A stretch of DNA of 64,000 bases from an uncultured Mobiluncus sp. (GTDB lineage: Bacteria > Actinomycetota > Actinomycetes > Actinomycetales > Actinomycetaceae): positions 1-64,000 of the forward strand of contig NZ_CALUCZ010000011.1 in assembly GCF_943914685.1 (NCBI RefSeq). Direction: 5' to 3'. A program made the position numbers and the translations under genes. The first letter of the stretch is position 1. Each line of letters starts with the position of its first letter. Positions 7,301-15,645 of the stretch are shown here, piece by piece. The notes beneath the pieces are model-generated. The model worked only from the letters and a program-made list of their open reading frames with translations, did not search any database and was not told the origin of the DNA.

Positions 7301-9404
7301 CCCGGTCGTCGTTCATTTCGTGGAGCTCATCTTCGGTCAGCCGTTTCGATTTCACATGAGTCTCGTAAGCGGTAAAGCCTTGGACTACCGGAGCCGGATG
7401 CGGATAGTCGGGACTACCCGTATCAGCCTTGTTTCTATAAAGGTCGTAGTCTATAATCTTCTTGTATTTTTCTTTCGGATCACTGCCATTCCAGTTTGGA
7501 TTTTCTTCGAAGCCATCCATCCAAAAATCCATGTGGTGCGGAATAGCCTGCCAGTTTGGGTCTGATGAACCCGATTGCCAGATACCAAAGGAAAGCGTCG
7601 TGAAAGTTTTTGGTGTAGCCTTCAAGTTAGCCTTTATAGTGACACCGGCGCCAGCATCAATGTCACTGGTGTAGCCGCCCCGATTATTGTATTCAGGCAT
7701 ATCTAAGAACTCTGCAGCCGTTAGCCGGTAAGGAGGAGTGTCGCGGAAGTCGGAGACTGTTTTATCAGCGTAGTTCAGGTCCCACCCAAAACTTTGCTTG
7801 CCATCAGAAAATCCCTTGGTTTCTAAGGCGTCATTCGGCCAGTCTAACAGTCGCTGGTTAAATCTAGCTTTGAAGTGGTAGGGGTGTCCTGGCCACCCTA
7901 TTCTTTGTCGATGCCGCCAAATTTCAGGATAGAAAGTATCATTATCATTTCTAGAATTTGATTTTGTAAAGTACAGGTCATAGACCTGCCGGTCGAAATA
8001 GATGTTATAGACGGTCTTGCCGGTAGCGGAAACAGGCTTTATTTGACCGGAAGCCCTTGGATCAGCGTTTTCGCTATCCGTTAAAACCTTATTGTAGGTG
8101 TAGAACTTATTGAGATAAAGAAAGGAAAAGAATGTATCTCCATTCCAAATTTTATCTAAACGAGCCTGATCCAAATCGGGGAATACCACGTCCTTTACCG
8201 GCTCCGCCGCTAGGTCCGGGCGGGTGCCCACGTTCTGGTTCTTGTACACCCGAGTGCCCACGAATTCGTACTTATCTACGATATCAGCGTCCTCAGCGTG
8301 GTCAGATTTTTCCGTCCAGAATTGAATCGCATAATTCGCTCTGGGCCTATCCTCCCAGACAGCGGTAAACGTTACATTGCTAGCCGGCAGTATGAGTTTG
8401 GCGTCAAGATTCTTGATAGCTTTCCCGTTACCATCTTTAATGATTTCGTCAGCCTTAAACGTTTTTGTTGTTGACCCATCTAAACTGCCTTGCAAATCAA
8501 CTGACGGCTTCCAGCCCACAAACGTCGCCCCAATTTTGGTGGGGATATCAGATGGTGCGAGAGGAGGAATTACCTGTCCATAGTAAAGGGTACGAGCCGG
8601 AACCGCCGTCCCATCAACCGTGTCGTACGTGACATCAAAGTGGGCAAGGTTATAGCGTTGGTCTACGGTAATCGAGTCGTTCGCAATCACAACTTTCATG
8701 TCGGTGTCTTCAGGCACAAAACCTTTTGTTTGTGCGGCAGGTAATGGCTCGATAGGAACAAGTTGACCAAGATTACCGGTTTTCGTATCTAAATGATAAC
8801 CTGACTCGCCGGGTTTCGGACCGTACTTACTGAAATCATTTAGGTCCTGGAACACGTGCCTGATTGTAATACTCCCGCTATCCCCTTTATACAAGAACTC
8901 TCTGAGAGCATTGTGTGCGATTCCGTATTCAGAATCGCCGGTCTTTGTTGCACCCGGCCCTTTTGCAGCATTAACAATTCCTTGATAGGTAATATCGTAG
9001 TTATTGATAGTGTTATTCGCAGCGTCTTTTGGCTTGTTAAAACCTGCAAACTCGGGGAGTGTAATCGTCTTATTTACTTTGTCTTGTTCCGCTTGAGTAG
9101 CCGCTGCTCCTACCGTGGCCACATAGGGTTGGTAGTTACTCGCTGTTTCGTTTCCTGCATTGGTAACCCTGGTAACTTTGTAGTCATTACGCAGGGTGTA
9201 AATCTCTGGCTGGTCTGGGTTCTTAATGACCTCCGCCGCAGTTTCACCCGCCGGCACCTTTACCGGCTCCGCACTCAGAGAGTCCGCATGGGTGCTGGTT
9301 TCAGCGGCACCAGCCTCTAAGGGTGAGGAAAAAATCATCGCCCCCGGCAGTACTAGTGCCAGCGCCAGTAGCCAGGACACGGTTCGCTTTACGGATACTC
9401 TCAT
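4308..9404 (-). CDS. LPXTG-anchored giant surface protein
   Basis: A 1698-residue secreted, wall-anchored protein. It has a Sec signal (MRVSVKRTVSWLLALALVLP followed by small residues), repeated beta-grasp segments of the InlB B-repeat/Flg_new type (VTYDTVDG..GATFVGW near residue 254, VTFDPDGGNLP..GYSFSGW near 875, VTFKADNGGSFG..FAKW near 1236), a Pro-Gly-Thr wall spacer, and a sorting signal of LPETG, a hydrophobic span and the tail RISRKRAQD. Sortase would link it to peptidoglycan, and adhesion is the likely role. The start at 9404 is chosen because AGGGAG precedes it and the signal peptide begins there; an in-frame GTG at 9446 would add 14 residues. It stands alone, with no sortase gene in the window. 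Confidence 0.85.
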   Translation of the reverse strand: MRVSVKRTVSWLLALALVLPGAMIFSSPLEAGAAETSTHADSLSAEPVKVPAGETAAEVIKNPDQPEIYTLRNDYKVTRVTNAGNETASNYQPYVATVGAAATQAEQDKVNKTITLPEFAGFNKPKDAANNTINNYDITYQGIVNAAKGPGATKTGDSEYGIAHNALREFLYKGDSGSITIRHVFQDLNDFSKYGPKPGESGYHLDTKTGNLGQLVPIEPLPAAQTKGFVPEDTDMKVVIANDSITVDQRYNLAHFDVTYDTVDGTAVPARTLYYGQVIPPLAPSDIPTKIGATFVGWKPSVDLQGSLDGSTTKTFKADEIIKDGNGKAIKNLDAKLILPASNVTFTAVWEDRPRANYAIQFWTEKSDHAEDADIVDKYEFVGTRVYKNQNVGTRPDLAAEPVKDVVFPDLDQARLDKIWNGDTFFSFLYLNKFYTYNKVLTDSENADPRASGQIKPVSATGKTVYNIYFDRQVYDLYFTKSNSRNDNDTFYPEIWRHRQRIGWPGHPYHFKARFNQRLLDWPNDALETKGFSDGKQSFGWDLNYADKTVSDFRDTPPYRLTAAEFLDMPEYNNRGGYTSDIDAGAGVTIKANLKATPKTFTTLSFGIWQSGSSDPNWQAIPHHMDFWMDGFEENPNWNGSDPKEKYKKIIDYDLYRNKADTGSPDYPHPAPVVQGFTAYETHVKSKRLTEDELHEMNDDRDHITEFPSEKVKDPYQFEYSKGEMPFLYTFFNRANKYGDPADQNDPGFDKNGYIRFHYKRKQYPLRFNNDPATIKADTDYATNEQTDIFYKKPLKKLNLNDVNSLSSLGLAGLLETDSDGNTRIKRPAGLAPHMVFKGWALDPAGLKMVSTSDETMPAHALVLYAIWEKPDFKWQVTFDPDGGNLPAISDTTVATERKTISEGDVGQEQNVTYPVKGENVGDKQIFTVLHRQKLVELQGNAKPTKEGYSFSGWEVLHYLKDANGNYTEKFDTSYREEHKVPELYAFGNDVVDPIYLKAIWVPKNKEDVTVYNHFLDSEYRIDKTITPNPSPRIIPNQRVGQVVRTFAAQDDKWRLATQDELEHSTDPELHSIYDEYNVRLGFDNNYFQTIHVEPKKITKNGQLVDNPNYKNNVFHFFFAPFRTRNYKVNYVDQRAKAELANASSAVERQKIIDKYRILDQEMVESKARHYDARNYKPISGWKLTSAPQQQLFYDVDENTNKLIGINGTGSDEINFFYRDVRILEVPSTGTTPPGYVRVTFKADNGGSFGKDGAGNPIKELSYDVLAGTKSDQLPVPQELPKGTNPVTGKYYVTPGAGLSFAKWDSNPLLPAGTALKKADENTYVFTAQFDRHPLVTKGIVTTESFTDPAGTWTNDFAPTLDALKGSIQQKENGVRKKLPSDATVKLFDEHNNEITTADAIYELVKENGTPDTTEPVRTINLKAKVTFSDDPTNPREVTVPIRVYKNRYEATASGEMPDALKAATTGPNGDLVNLLKGTTARNYVKVTVNPTNKLTGLSPKTYWVNPKAWVDIPEITVSQSQKDSTGFKHWSADRSVQNEADGAFDFAKRHKFSENTLIEPVFPRSPGPNPPGPNPPTPGTPGTPTPWTPGWTPGTPGTPSIPGGTPGTPGTPGTPGTPGTPSKPGTPGTPGTTGTPGGTPAAPGSPAAPSSPDQKDNSYLANLPETGANSLLYLYAAVLFSLTGALVLRISRKRAQD
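4450..4700 (-). repeat. Pro-Gly-Thr triplet repeat in the wall spacer
   Basis: The codons for GTPGTPGTPG-type repeats form a degenerate 9-bp tandem array, and longer identical stretches recur. It encodes the stalk that crosses the wall before LPETG. Such arrays change length by slippage, so stalk length may vary between strains. Confidence 0.75.
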
Positions 9405-9619
9405 GGGACTCCCTACCCTCGACAGCAGCATTTGTTCAAAACGCACACTGATTTAGTTCTGTCTCTATATATTCTGAGGAAACACTACGGGGTTAATTCT
9501 ATCTGACCCCACCCAAAAAGGCCAGTTTACCTTTACTTTTATCATGACACGCGCCCACAGGCAGCTCCAGGCCGCGCCACTATTCAGCGCTGCAGTTCCT
9601 CCCGCTGGCCGGCCCAAAA

Positions 9620-11173
9620 TCAGGCCGCGTCCGGGAAAGTCACTTCGATGCGCGTGCCCTGGCCCGGGGTCGAGTGCACCGTGATCTCCGCCGAATGCAG
9701 GATAGCGGCGTGCTTGACGATAGACAGCCCCAAACCGGTACCCCCGGTCTGTCGTGAATGGGACTTATCCACCCGATAAAACCGCTCAAACACGCGCTCC
9801 TGATCCTCGTAAGGAATCCCGATACCCGTGTCGGTCACGACCAGCTGGGGCCTCCCCAGATGTGTCCCCGCCCAAACGTTCACCTCGCCGCCCTCGCGAT
9901 TGTACTTAATCGCGTTGTCCACCAGGTTATACACCATCTCACCCAGGAGCGGCTCCACCCCGGTCAGCGTCGTGTGTGAGCCGGACAGGGTCAGCTTCAC
10001 ATCGAAAGCCGCGGCACGAGGCTGCAGCCGCTCCACCACCGTGCGGCACACCTCAAACAACTCGACCTCCCCCGCTTCTGACGGCAGGCCGCCCTCGTCC
10101 AGCCGGGACAGCTCCATGATGTCGCCAATCAGGTCTAGCAGGCGGGAGGACTCCTGGTGAATGCGTTCGGCAAAACCCGGAATGTCCTCATCTTTCACCA
10201 AACCGTTACGAATAATCTCGGCATATCCAGAGATGGAGGTCAGCGGGGTTTTCAACTCGTGAGACACGTTAGCGGAAAATTCGCGGCGGGAACGCGCGGC
10301 CGCCTCCTTGTCCCGATTCTGATGTTCCAGACGTTGCAGCAGCGGCAAGAACTCGGGGTAAATCGGGACTGTTTCGTGGTCCTTGCCGTAGGCCTGGAGC
10401 ATAGCGTGGGGCAGGGGAGGCTCCGCCGACTCAGACCGGCTCGTCTCGTCCTCCGCTGGTGTGTCGGTGTAGGCCCCCGAACCGAAAACCCCTCCGCCGC
10501 CGAAAACGCTGGAGTTCCCGAAAACCCCGTTTTTGCTGACCTCGGGTAGCCGGTCGCGGTCATAAGGAGTGCCCGAGAGCGGGTGGTTCAGGTCAATCTG
10601 TTCCAGCGGCTCGACAATGAGGCGAGCTTGACTCCGCGCAATGAGGAAAGACAACCCGAACACACCTAGGGCAATGCCGCCCAAAATCGGCAACCCGGAC
10701 AGGGCCGTGGCATAAAACGTGCGGACGGGGCGCGCCACGCGGACGATTTTGCCCGACGGGATAGCCCGCGCGTAGTAGCACATATCCTCGCCGAGAGTGT
10801 CAGAATCACGCACCACGATATCGGAGCCCAACCCGTGCGCTTTGCGCTTATTGGCAGAGACAATCTCAGGCCGGCTCGCGTGGTTGGCCATCTGAGCGGC
10901 GGGAACTTCGGAATCATAGAGAACCTCACCGTCACCGGCTACCAAAGTTAGGCGAACTCCGGGGGTCTGACGGTGAAAGTCGGTGAGCATCTGGGTCTGA
11001 ATATCATCGGTGTGGTGTTCCAGGCTCAGCGCCAACAGGTTGCCCTCTTCGGTCAGGGTATCCAAAATGTTGGCGCGATTGACCCCATAAAAGAACACGA
11101 CAGAGCCGACATAAGCAAGCATCAGAGCTATGGCGGAAATACCTGAGATGGCCCCCAGGATCTTGCGTCGCAT
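9620..11173 (-). CDS. phoR: Phosphate sensor histidine kinase PhoR
   Basis: A 517-residue membrane histidine kinase. Two membrane spans (about residues 8-30 and 157-178) bracket an extracytoplasmic sensor domain. Then come a long linker, the H-box SHELKTPL with phospho-accepting His305, the N-box NLVDNAIKYN, the G1 motif DTGIGIP, FERFYR, and the G2 motif GGTGLGLS. It would phosphorylate the response regulator encoded 42 bp upstream and, as part of a pst-pho cluster, take its signal from PstSCAB through PhoU. The linker carries an odd Gly-rich repeat (VFGNSSVFGGGGVFGSG, residues 218-233). A start at the ATG at 11173 puts the first span at the N-terminus as expected. Confidence 0.9.
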   Translation of the reverse strand: MRRKILGAISGISAIALMLAYVGSVVFFYGVNRANILDTLTEEGNLLALSLEHHTDDIQTQMLTDFHRQTPGVRLTLVAGDGEVLYDSEVPAAQMANHASRPEIVSANKRKAHGLGSDIVVRDSDTLGEDMCYYARAIPSGKIVRVARPVRTFYATALSGLPILGGIALGVFGLSFLIARSQARLIVEPLEQIDLNHPLSGTPYDRDRLPEVSKNGVFGNSSVFGGGGVFGSGAYTDTPAEDETSRSESAEPPLPHAMLQAYGKDHETVPIYPEFLPLLQRLEHQNRDKEAAARSRREFSANVSHELKTPLTSISGYAEIIRNGLVKDEDIPGFAERIHQESSRLLDLIGDIMELSRLDEGGLPSEAGEVELFEVCRTVVERLQPRAAAFDVKLTLSGSHTTLTGVEPLLGEMVYNLVDNAIKYNREGGEVNVWAGTHLGRPQLVVTDTGIGIPYEDQERVFERFYRVDKSHSRQTGGTGLGLSIVKHAAILHSAEITVHSTPGQGTRIEVTFPDAA

Positions 11174-11215
11174 GAAATCTCCCTTGATTCGGTGGCGGCT
11201 GGGCTAAGAGCGCCT

Positions 11216-11956
11216 TTATTCGGAAATCTTATATCCAACGCCGCGCACGGTTTCAATGTGTTTTGCGGCCGCGCCGAGTTTCTTGCGTAGCGTGCGAATA
11301 TGCACGTCAACCGTGCGCGTCTCGCCGTGGAAACTGTATCCCCAGATGGAATCCAGCAGTTTGTCGCGGGAAAACAAAATCCCCGGCTGGCTCATGAGTT
11401 CCTCTAACAGTTGGTATTCCTTTAGAGTCAGTTTCACCTCTCGGCCCTCAACCGCGACCGTGTGGCGGGGAAGGTTTAGGTCAATAGTGCCGATGGTGAG
11501 GATTTCCTCGTCCTCAGCAGCGGGGTCGGCGGGGCGAGACACGCGGCGCAGCACCGCCCGGACACGTGACACCAGCTCCATCATGCCAAACGGTTTGGTG
11601 ATGTAGTCGTCCGCTCCCAGGTCCAAGGACTTGACCTTGTCGAACTCGGCGCCTTTTGCCGTAACCATGATGACCGGAATGCCCTCGGTTTCAGGGTTGG
11701 CCCGAATCCGGCGCAAAATCTGGATACCATCAACGCCAGGCAGCATAATGTCCAACAAAATCATTTCCGGGAGCAGCTGTGCCATCGCTTCGCGAAATTC
11801 CCGATAATCAGCGAAACCACGAGCGGTAAAACCGGTGGAACCGAGGGTGTAAACGACCAAATCTCGAATGTTTAGGTCGTCCTCGACAAAATAAATCACA
11901 CTTCCATTATTCCAGGGAGTGCCCGATTCAGGCGGATTTTGTGTCGAAGCTGACAT
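11216..11956 (-). CDS. phoP: Phosphate response regulator PhoP/PhoB
   Basis: A 246-residue OmpR/PhoB-family response regulator. The receiver domain has the acidic pair VEDD, phospho-acceptor Asp69 (LLDIMLPG), the switch Thr (MVTAKG) and Lys in DYITKPFG. The C-terminal winged helix runs from LTLKEYQLLEEL to VRGVGYKI. It is the partner of PhoR and should bind direct repeats upstream of pst and other phosphate genes. I chose the ATG at 11956, with GGGGG 7 nt upstream. This overlaps phoU by 29 nt; an internal GTG at 11899 is a possible alternative giving no overlap. Confidence 0.88.
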   Translation of the reverse strand: MSASTQNPPESGTPWNNGSVIYFVEDDLNIRDLVVYTLGSTGFTARGFADYREFREAMAQLLPEMILLDIMLPGVDGIQILRRIRANPETEGIPVIMVTAKGAEFDKVKSLDLGADDYITKPFGMMELVSRVRAVLRRVSRPADPAAEDEEILTIGTIDLNLPRHTVAVEGREVKLTLKEYQLLEELMSQPGILFSRDKLLDSIWGYSFHGETRTVDVHIRTLRKKLGAAAKHIETVRGVGYKISE

Positions 11957-12593
11957 CGTGTACCCCCGTAATTGCGAAATCCACCCACTCAGCGATGTTC
12001 GTGGCGTGGTCGCCGATACGTTCCAAGTATTTGGCAATCATGATGACGTCGATAGCCTTTTGGGCGTCTGCGGCGTCAGCATGCACAATGAAATCAATCA
12101 TCTCGGTGGCGACCTCATCGAACATTCGGTCTACCGCGTCGTCCGCCGCTTGGGTGGCGGTAGCCAAAGCCAGGTCGCGGTCGACAAAAGACTGAACCGC
12201 GTCGTGGACCATCTCAGCAGTTTTCGCTGCCATCTGAGGAATTTTGGGGAATCCTCGCACCAGGGACATATCCGTAGACTTCACGATTTCCGCAATGTCT
12301 GCGGCCTGGTCGCCGATACGCTCCATGTCGGTAATCATTTTGAGAGCGGCGGAAACCTGGCGTAAATCCCCGGCCACCGGTTGCTGTTGCAACAGCAATT
12401 TCAGGCACAGGTGCTCAATGTCTCGCTCCATCTGATCGATTTGGGCATCAGCCCGGATCACTTCACGAGCGATTTCATCGCTGGAACTGGACAGGGCCAC
12501 CATGGTCTGACTGATGGCCTGTTCGCAGAGCTCTCCGGTCTCAACCAGCATTTCTTTGAGCTGCATGAGTTGTTGATCGAATCGGGAACGCAT
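11928..12593 (-). CDS. phoU: Phosphate transport regulator PhoU
   Basis: A 221-residue PhoU made of two three-helix repeats, with the paired metal-site signatures ERIGDQAADIAE and ERIGDHATNIAE (each E/DxxxD-type). PhoU links the Pst transporter to the PhoR kinase and represses signalling when phosphate is plentiful. The start at the ATG at 12593 fits the usual MRSxF beginning of actinobacterial PhoU and has AGAGAGG just upstream; a TTG at 12623 is less likely. It lies between pstB and phoP and overlaps phoP by 29 nt, so the whole set appears co-transcribed. Confidence 0.92.
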   Translation of the reverse strand: MRSRFDQQLMQLKEMLVETGELCEQAISQTMVALSSSSDEIAREVIRADAQIDQMERDIEHLCLKLLLQQQPVAGDLRQVSAALKMITDMERIGDQAADIAEIVKSTDMSLVRGFPKIPQMAAKTAEMVHDAVQSFVDRDLALATATQAADDAVDRMFDEVATEMIDFIVHADAADAQKAIDVIMIAKYLERIGDHATNIAEWVDFAITGVHDVSFDTKSA

Positions 12594-12676
12594 TACCTCT
12601 CTACTTTCTGTTTCATAACTCAAAACTTTTTTCCCTGACGCACCCCGCGGAATCTGCCGGGCACGCGAAAACAGTG

Positions 12677-13480
12677 TTAGCTGAACCGACCCGTGATGTA
12701 GTCCTCGGTGCGCTTGTCCGAAGGTACGCTGAACAGGGTTTCCGTGTCGTTGTACTCCACCAGTTCGCCCAGCAGGAAGAACGCCGTGTTGTCGGCGATA
12801 CGCGAAGCCTGCTGCATATTGTGGGTCACAATCACGATGGTGTAATCCCGAGCCAAGTCCACGACCAGTTCCTCAATCTTGGAGGTAGAAATCGGGTCGA
12901 GGGCAGAGGTCGGTTCGTCCATCAAGATAACGTCCGGTTCGGTAGCCAAAGCGCGGGCGATGCACAGACGCTGCTGCTGACCACCGGAAAGCCCCACGGC
13001 GGACTTGTGCAAGCGATCCTTTAGCTCGTCCCAAATCGCGGCTTGACGCAGGGAACGTTCCACGATTTCGCTCAGTTCCCGGTGATTGCGAATCCCGTTA
13101 ATGCGCGGCCCGTAGGCGATGTTGTCAAAGACCGACTTGGGGAACGGGTTGGGCTGCTGGAACACCATGCCCACCCGCTTTCGCAGGGCGATGGCGTCCA
13201 TATCCTTGAAAATATCCGCGCCGTCCAGCAGTACCTGTCCGGTGATGCTGGCGCCCTTGACCAAGTCATTCATTCGGTTCAAGGTTTTCAGGAAGGTCGA
13301 CTTGCCGCAGCCGGAGGGGCCAATCAAAGCCGTGATTTTGCGGGGCTGAATGTCGATGTTGACTCCCTTGAGAGCCTCAAAGTCGCCGTAATGCAGGTGC
13401 AGGTCACGTGCGGAAAACTTGGCGGTGGTGGAAATTTTGGGCGCAGTGGGGGACTCCAGGACGTTGGTTTGCGCAGTCAT
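12677..13480 (-). CDS. pstB: Phosphate ABC transporter ATPase PstB
   Basis: A 267-residue ABC ATPase. Walker A GPSGCGKST is at residues 54-62, the signature is LSGGQQQRL, and Walker B is VILMDEPTSALD. The C-terminal end RTEDYITGRFS is diagnostic of PstB. It powers high-affinity phosphate import through PstA and PstC. It starts 6 bp after the pstA stop and is followed by phoU 83 bp on. Confidence 0.97.
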   Translation of the reverse strand: MTAQTNVLESPTAPKISTTAKFSARDLHLHYGDFEALKGVNIDIQPRKITALIGPSGCGKSTFLKTLNRMNDLVKGASITGQVLLDGADIFKDMDAIALRKRVGMVFQQPNPFPKSVFDNIAYGPRINGIRNHRELSEIVERSLRQAAIWDELKDRLHKSAVGLSGGQQQRLCIARALATEPDVILMDEPTSALDPISTSKIEELVVDLARDYTIVIVTHNMQQASRIADNTAFFLLGELVEYNDTETLFSVPSDKRTEDYITGRFS

Positions 13481-13486
13481 GAGTGG

Positions 13487-14554
13487 TTATTCCTTTCCTT
13501 TAGGGTGGAAACGGTCGGTGAAGTTCGTAGCGTCAATAGTCGGTTCGGCATGGTTCACCGTGTCAGCAGCGGGGACGGGAGTGTCGGAGTTGGCCTTACG
13601 CCACTTGCCTTTGCCGCCCTTGGGGGCCTGGTCAGACAGGCCCGCCAGGCTGGCGTGAACTCGTTTCGTGATGGTGCGAGCCAAAATCGAGAACAGGAGG
13701 GCAATCAGCACCAGCACCGCGGCAGAGAAGTTAGCGATGTCCACCGCGTTGGGCTCCACCGCTTCGGTACGCATCGCCCACACGTGCAGCGAAAGGGTTT
13801 CGCCGGGACGCATAGGGTTGAATGCGTTGGTGGGGGAGGTGATGTCCGTGGAGGACCAGTTGATGTTGGTGGACATACCGGCCGTGTAGAGCAGGGCGGC
13901 AGCCTCCCCGAAACCACGTTCGGCCGCCAGCACTACCCCTGTCATCAGGTGGGGGAGCGCCGCCGGGAGCTGCACTCGCACAATGGTGGTCCAGTGGGTC
14001 GCACCCAAGGCCGCGGAACCGTATTTCAGGTCCGAGGGCAGCGCCCGGAGAGCCGACTCGGTGGACGTGGTGACCAGGGGCAGGTTCAGAATCGAAACCG
14101 CCAAAGCGCCGGCCAGCAAGTTCCACTGTTGGCCCACCATGAGGATAAAGACCAGGTAACCGAACAGGCCGACCACGATGGAGGGCAGGGAGGACAGGGA
14201 CTCGATAGAGATGCGAATGAACCCGGTCCAGCGATTTTCTGGCGCGTATTCAGCCATGTAGATTCCGGCGGGAACACCGAGGGCGACGGACACAATCAGG
14301 GACAAAAACACCAGGTAAACGGTGTTGAACACCTGGTTCATGATGCCGTCACGGCTGAAACTGAGGAATATGGGGTCAAAACTCAACAGGCCGCGAACCA
14401 CGATGTAGGCCGCCAGCGCCACAATCAGCATCAGGAAGAAACCCCCGATAGCGCCAAAGACGCCGGTCATTAGGTTGTTGACGCTCTTGGCACGGCGAAT
14501 GCGTTGTTCCATCTGGGCGGAAAGACCCGAAGCGGTAGTCGTTGCGGTACTCAT
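13487..14554 (-). CDS. pstA: Phosphate ABC transporter permease PstA
   Basis: A 355-residue inner-membrane permease with six predicted spans and the binding-protein-dependent transport loop (EAALLYTAG region, AERGFGEAAALL). With PstC it forms the channel of the high-affinity phosphate importer. The ATG at 14554 overlaps the pstC TGA (ATGA), the best evidence for this start; an upstream in-frame start would lie inside pstC. The C-terminal 60 residues after the last span are a charged cytoplasmic tail (KGGKGKWRKAN..) longer than usual. Confidence 0.95.
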   Translation of the reverse strand: MSTATTTASGLSAQMEQRIRRAKSVNNLMTGVFGAIGGFFLMLIVALAAYIVVRGLLSFDPIFLSFSRDGIMNQVFNTVYLVFLSLIVSVALGVPAGIYMAEYAPENRWTGFIRISIESLSSLPSIVVGLFGYLVFILMVGQQWNLLAGALAVSILNLPLVTTSTESALRALPSDLKYGSAALGATHWTTIVRVQLPAALPHLMTGVVLAAERGFGEAAALLYTAGMSTNINWSSTDITSPTNAFNPMRPGETLSLHVWAMRTEAVEPNAVDIANFSAAVLVLIALLFSILARTITKRVHASLAGLSDQAPKGGKGKWRKANSDTPVPAADTVNHAEPTIDATNFTDRFHPKGKE

Positions 14555-15621
14555 TGATTCTGTTTCCTCTCCGCGCCGATGATGTGGATTACAAAAATAA
14601 AGAACATCGAGATGAGGAACAGCAACAAAGCCATAGTCCACAATGCCGAGTTGTGTTCGCCGCCGTTGGTGGTGTTGCCCATGTCGGCGGTAATCGCCGT
14701 GGTCAAGGAACTGGTTGGAGAGAGAATATCGGCCGGCAGGGCGCGAGTCTTGCCGATAACCATCGCGACCGCCAGAGCCTCGCCAAAAGCCCTGGCCAGA
14801 CCCAGAATAATGCCGGTCAAGATGCCTTTCTTGGCCGCGGGCAGGACAATGTGGTAAATCGACTGCCAGCGGGTAGAACCCAGGCCGTAGGCCGCCTCGC
14901 GGTAGTCGTAAGGAACCGCGGTAATCGCGTCGGCGGAAACGGTGGTGATGGTCGGAAAAATCATGACCGCCAGGACGATGCCCGCCGCCAAGACCGAATA
15001 GCCACCCAGGGGGGCGTGAAAATAGTCACGAATGAATGGCACCAGGACGGTCAAACCGACCCAGCCGTAAACCACGGAAGGGATACCGAGGAACAGTTCC
15101 ACCGCGGGACGGAACAGACGCTCACCCGCGCGCGGAGCGATTTCCGTGATGAACACGGCTGCTCCCACCGCGAAAGGCGTGGCGATGGCCAGACCCAGGA
15201 AACAGGTCATCAGCGAGCCCAGAATAAAGATAAGTGCGCCGACACTGCCGCGCAGAGTCAAATCCGGGCTGTCCTGCGGATTCCAGTCCGGGGAAAACAG
15301 GAATTCCCCCACCGTGTGCTGGAACGCGGTAAAGGTGAAAGAACCCTTGTACAGCAGGAACAGGCCAATAACGACCGTTAACACGATGAGGGAAACACCC
15401 GCAATCGCCACAATGGTCCCGCCGATTTTGTTTGCCAAACGGAAACGTTTATCCGCCCCGTTCGAATTGAGCCGCGGCCGAGCCGGAGATGAACCCGCCG
15501 CGGAATTACGCGCCTGCGGGAGCGCTGAATCTGAGGAGTTGAGACGAGTGGACACGTTAGGTTCAGTCATCTGCATTTCCGTCGATTCAGGCTCCCGCAA
15601 CGAAGAAGCCGTGGTAGCCAT
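14551..15621 (-). CDS. pstC: Phosphate ABC transporter permease PstC
   Basis: A 356-residue permease partner of PstA. After a polar N-terminal tail of about 70 residues come six membrane spans and the EAA-type coupling loop (ARAFGEALAVAMVIG). The long soluble head before the first span is a feature of several actinobacterial PstC proteins. The pstS stop lies 24 bp upstream and the pstA start overlaps its stop. The ATG at 15621 has only a weak ribosome site; a later ATG at residue 17 is possible. Confidence 0.93.
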   Translation of the reverse strand: MATTASSLREPESTEMQMTEPNVSTRLNSSDSALPQARNSAAGSSPARPRLNSNGADKRFRLANKIGGTIVAIAGVSLIVLTVVIGLFLLYKGSFTFTAFQHTVGEFLFSPDWNPQDSPDLTLRGSVGALIFILGSLMTCFLGLAIATPFAVGAAVFITEIAPRAGERLFRPAVELFLGIPSVVYGWVGLTVLVPFIRDYFHAPLGGYSVLAAGIVLAVMIFPTITTVSADAITAVPYDYREAAYGLGSTRWQSIYHIVLPAAKKGILTGIILGLARAFGEALAVAMVIGKTRALPADILSPTSSLTTAITADMGNTTNGGEHNSALWTMALLLFLISMFFIFVIHIIGAERKQNQ

Positions 15622-15645
15622 TAGTTCAGTTGCGCCTGAGCCTCT

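Noticed and set aside
13043..14473. Long open frame on the plus strand opposite pstA and pstB
   Set aside because: It is a shadow of strongly conserved genes; the product is Gly/Arg/Gln/His-rich without any fold.
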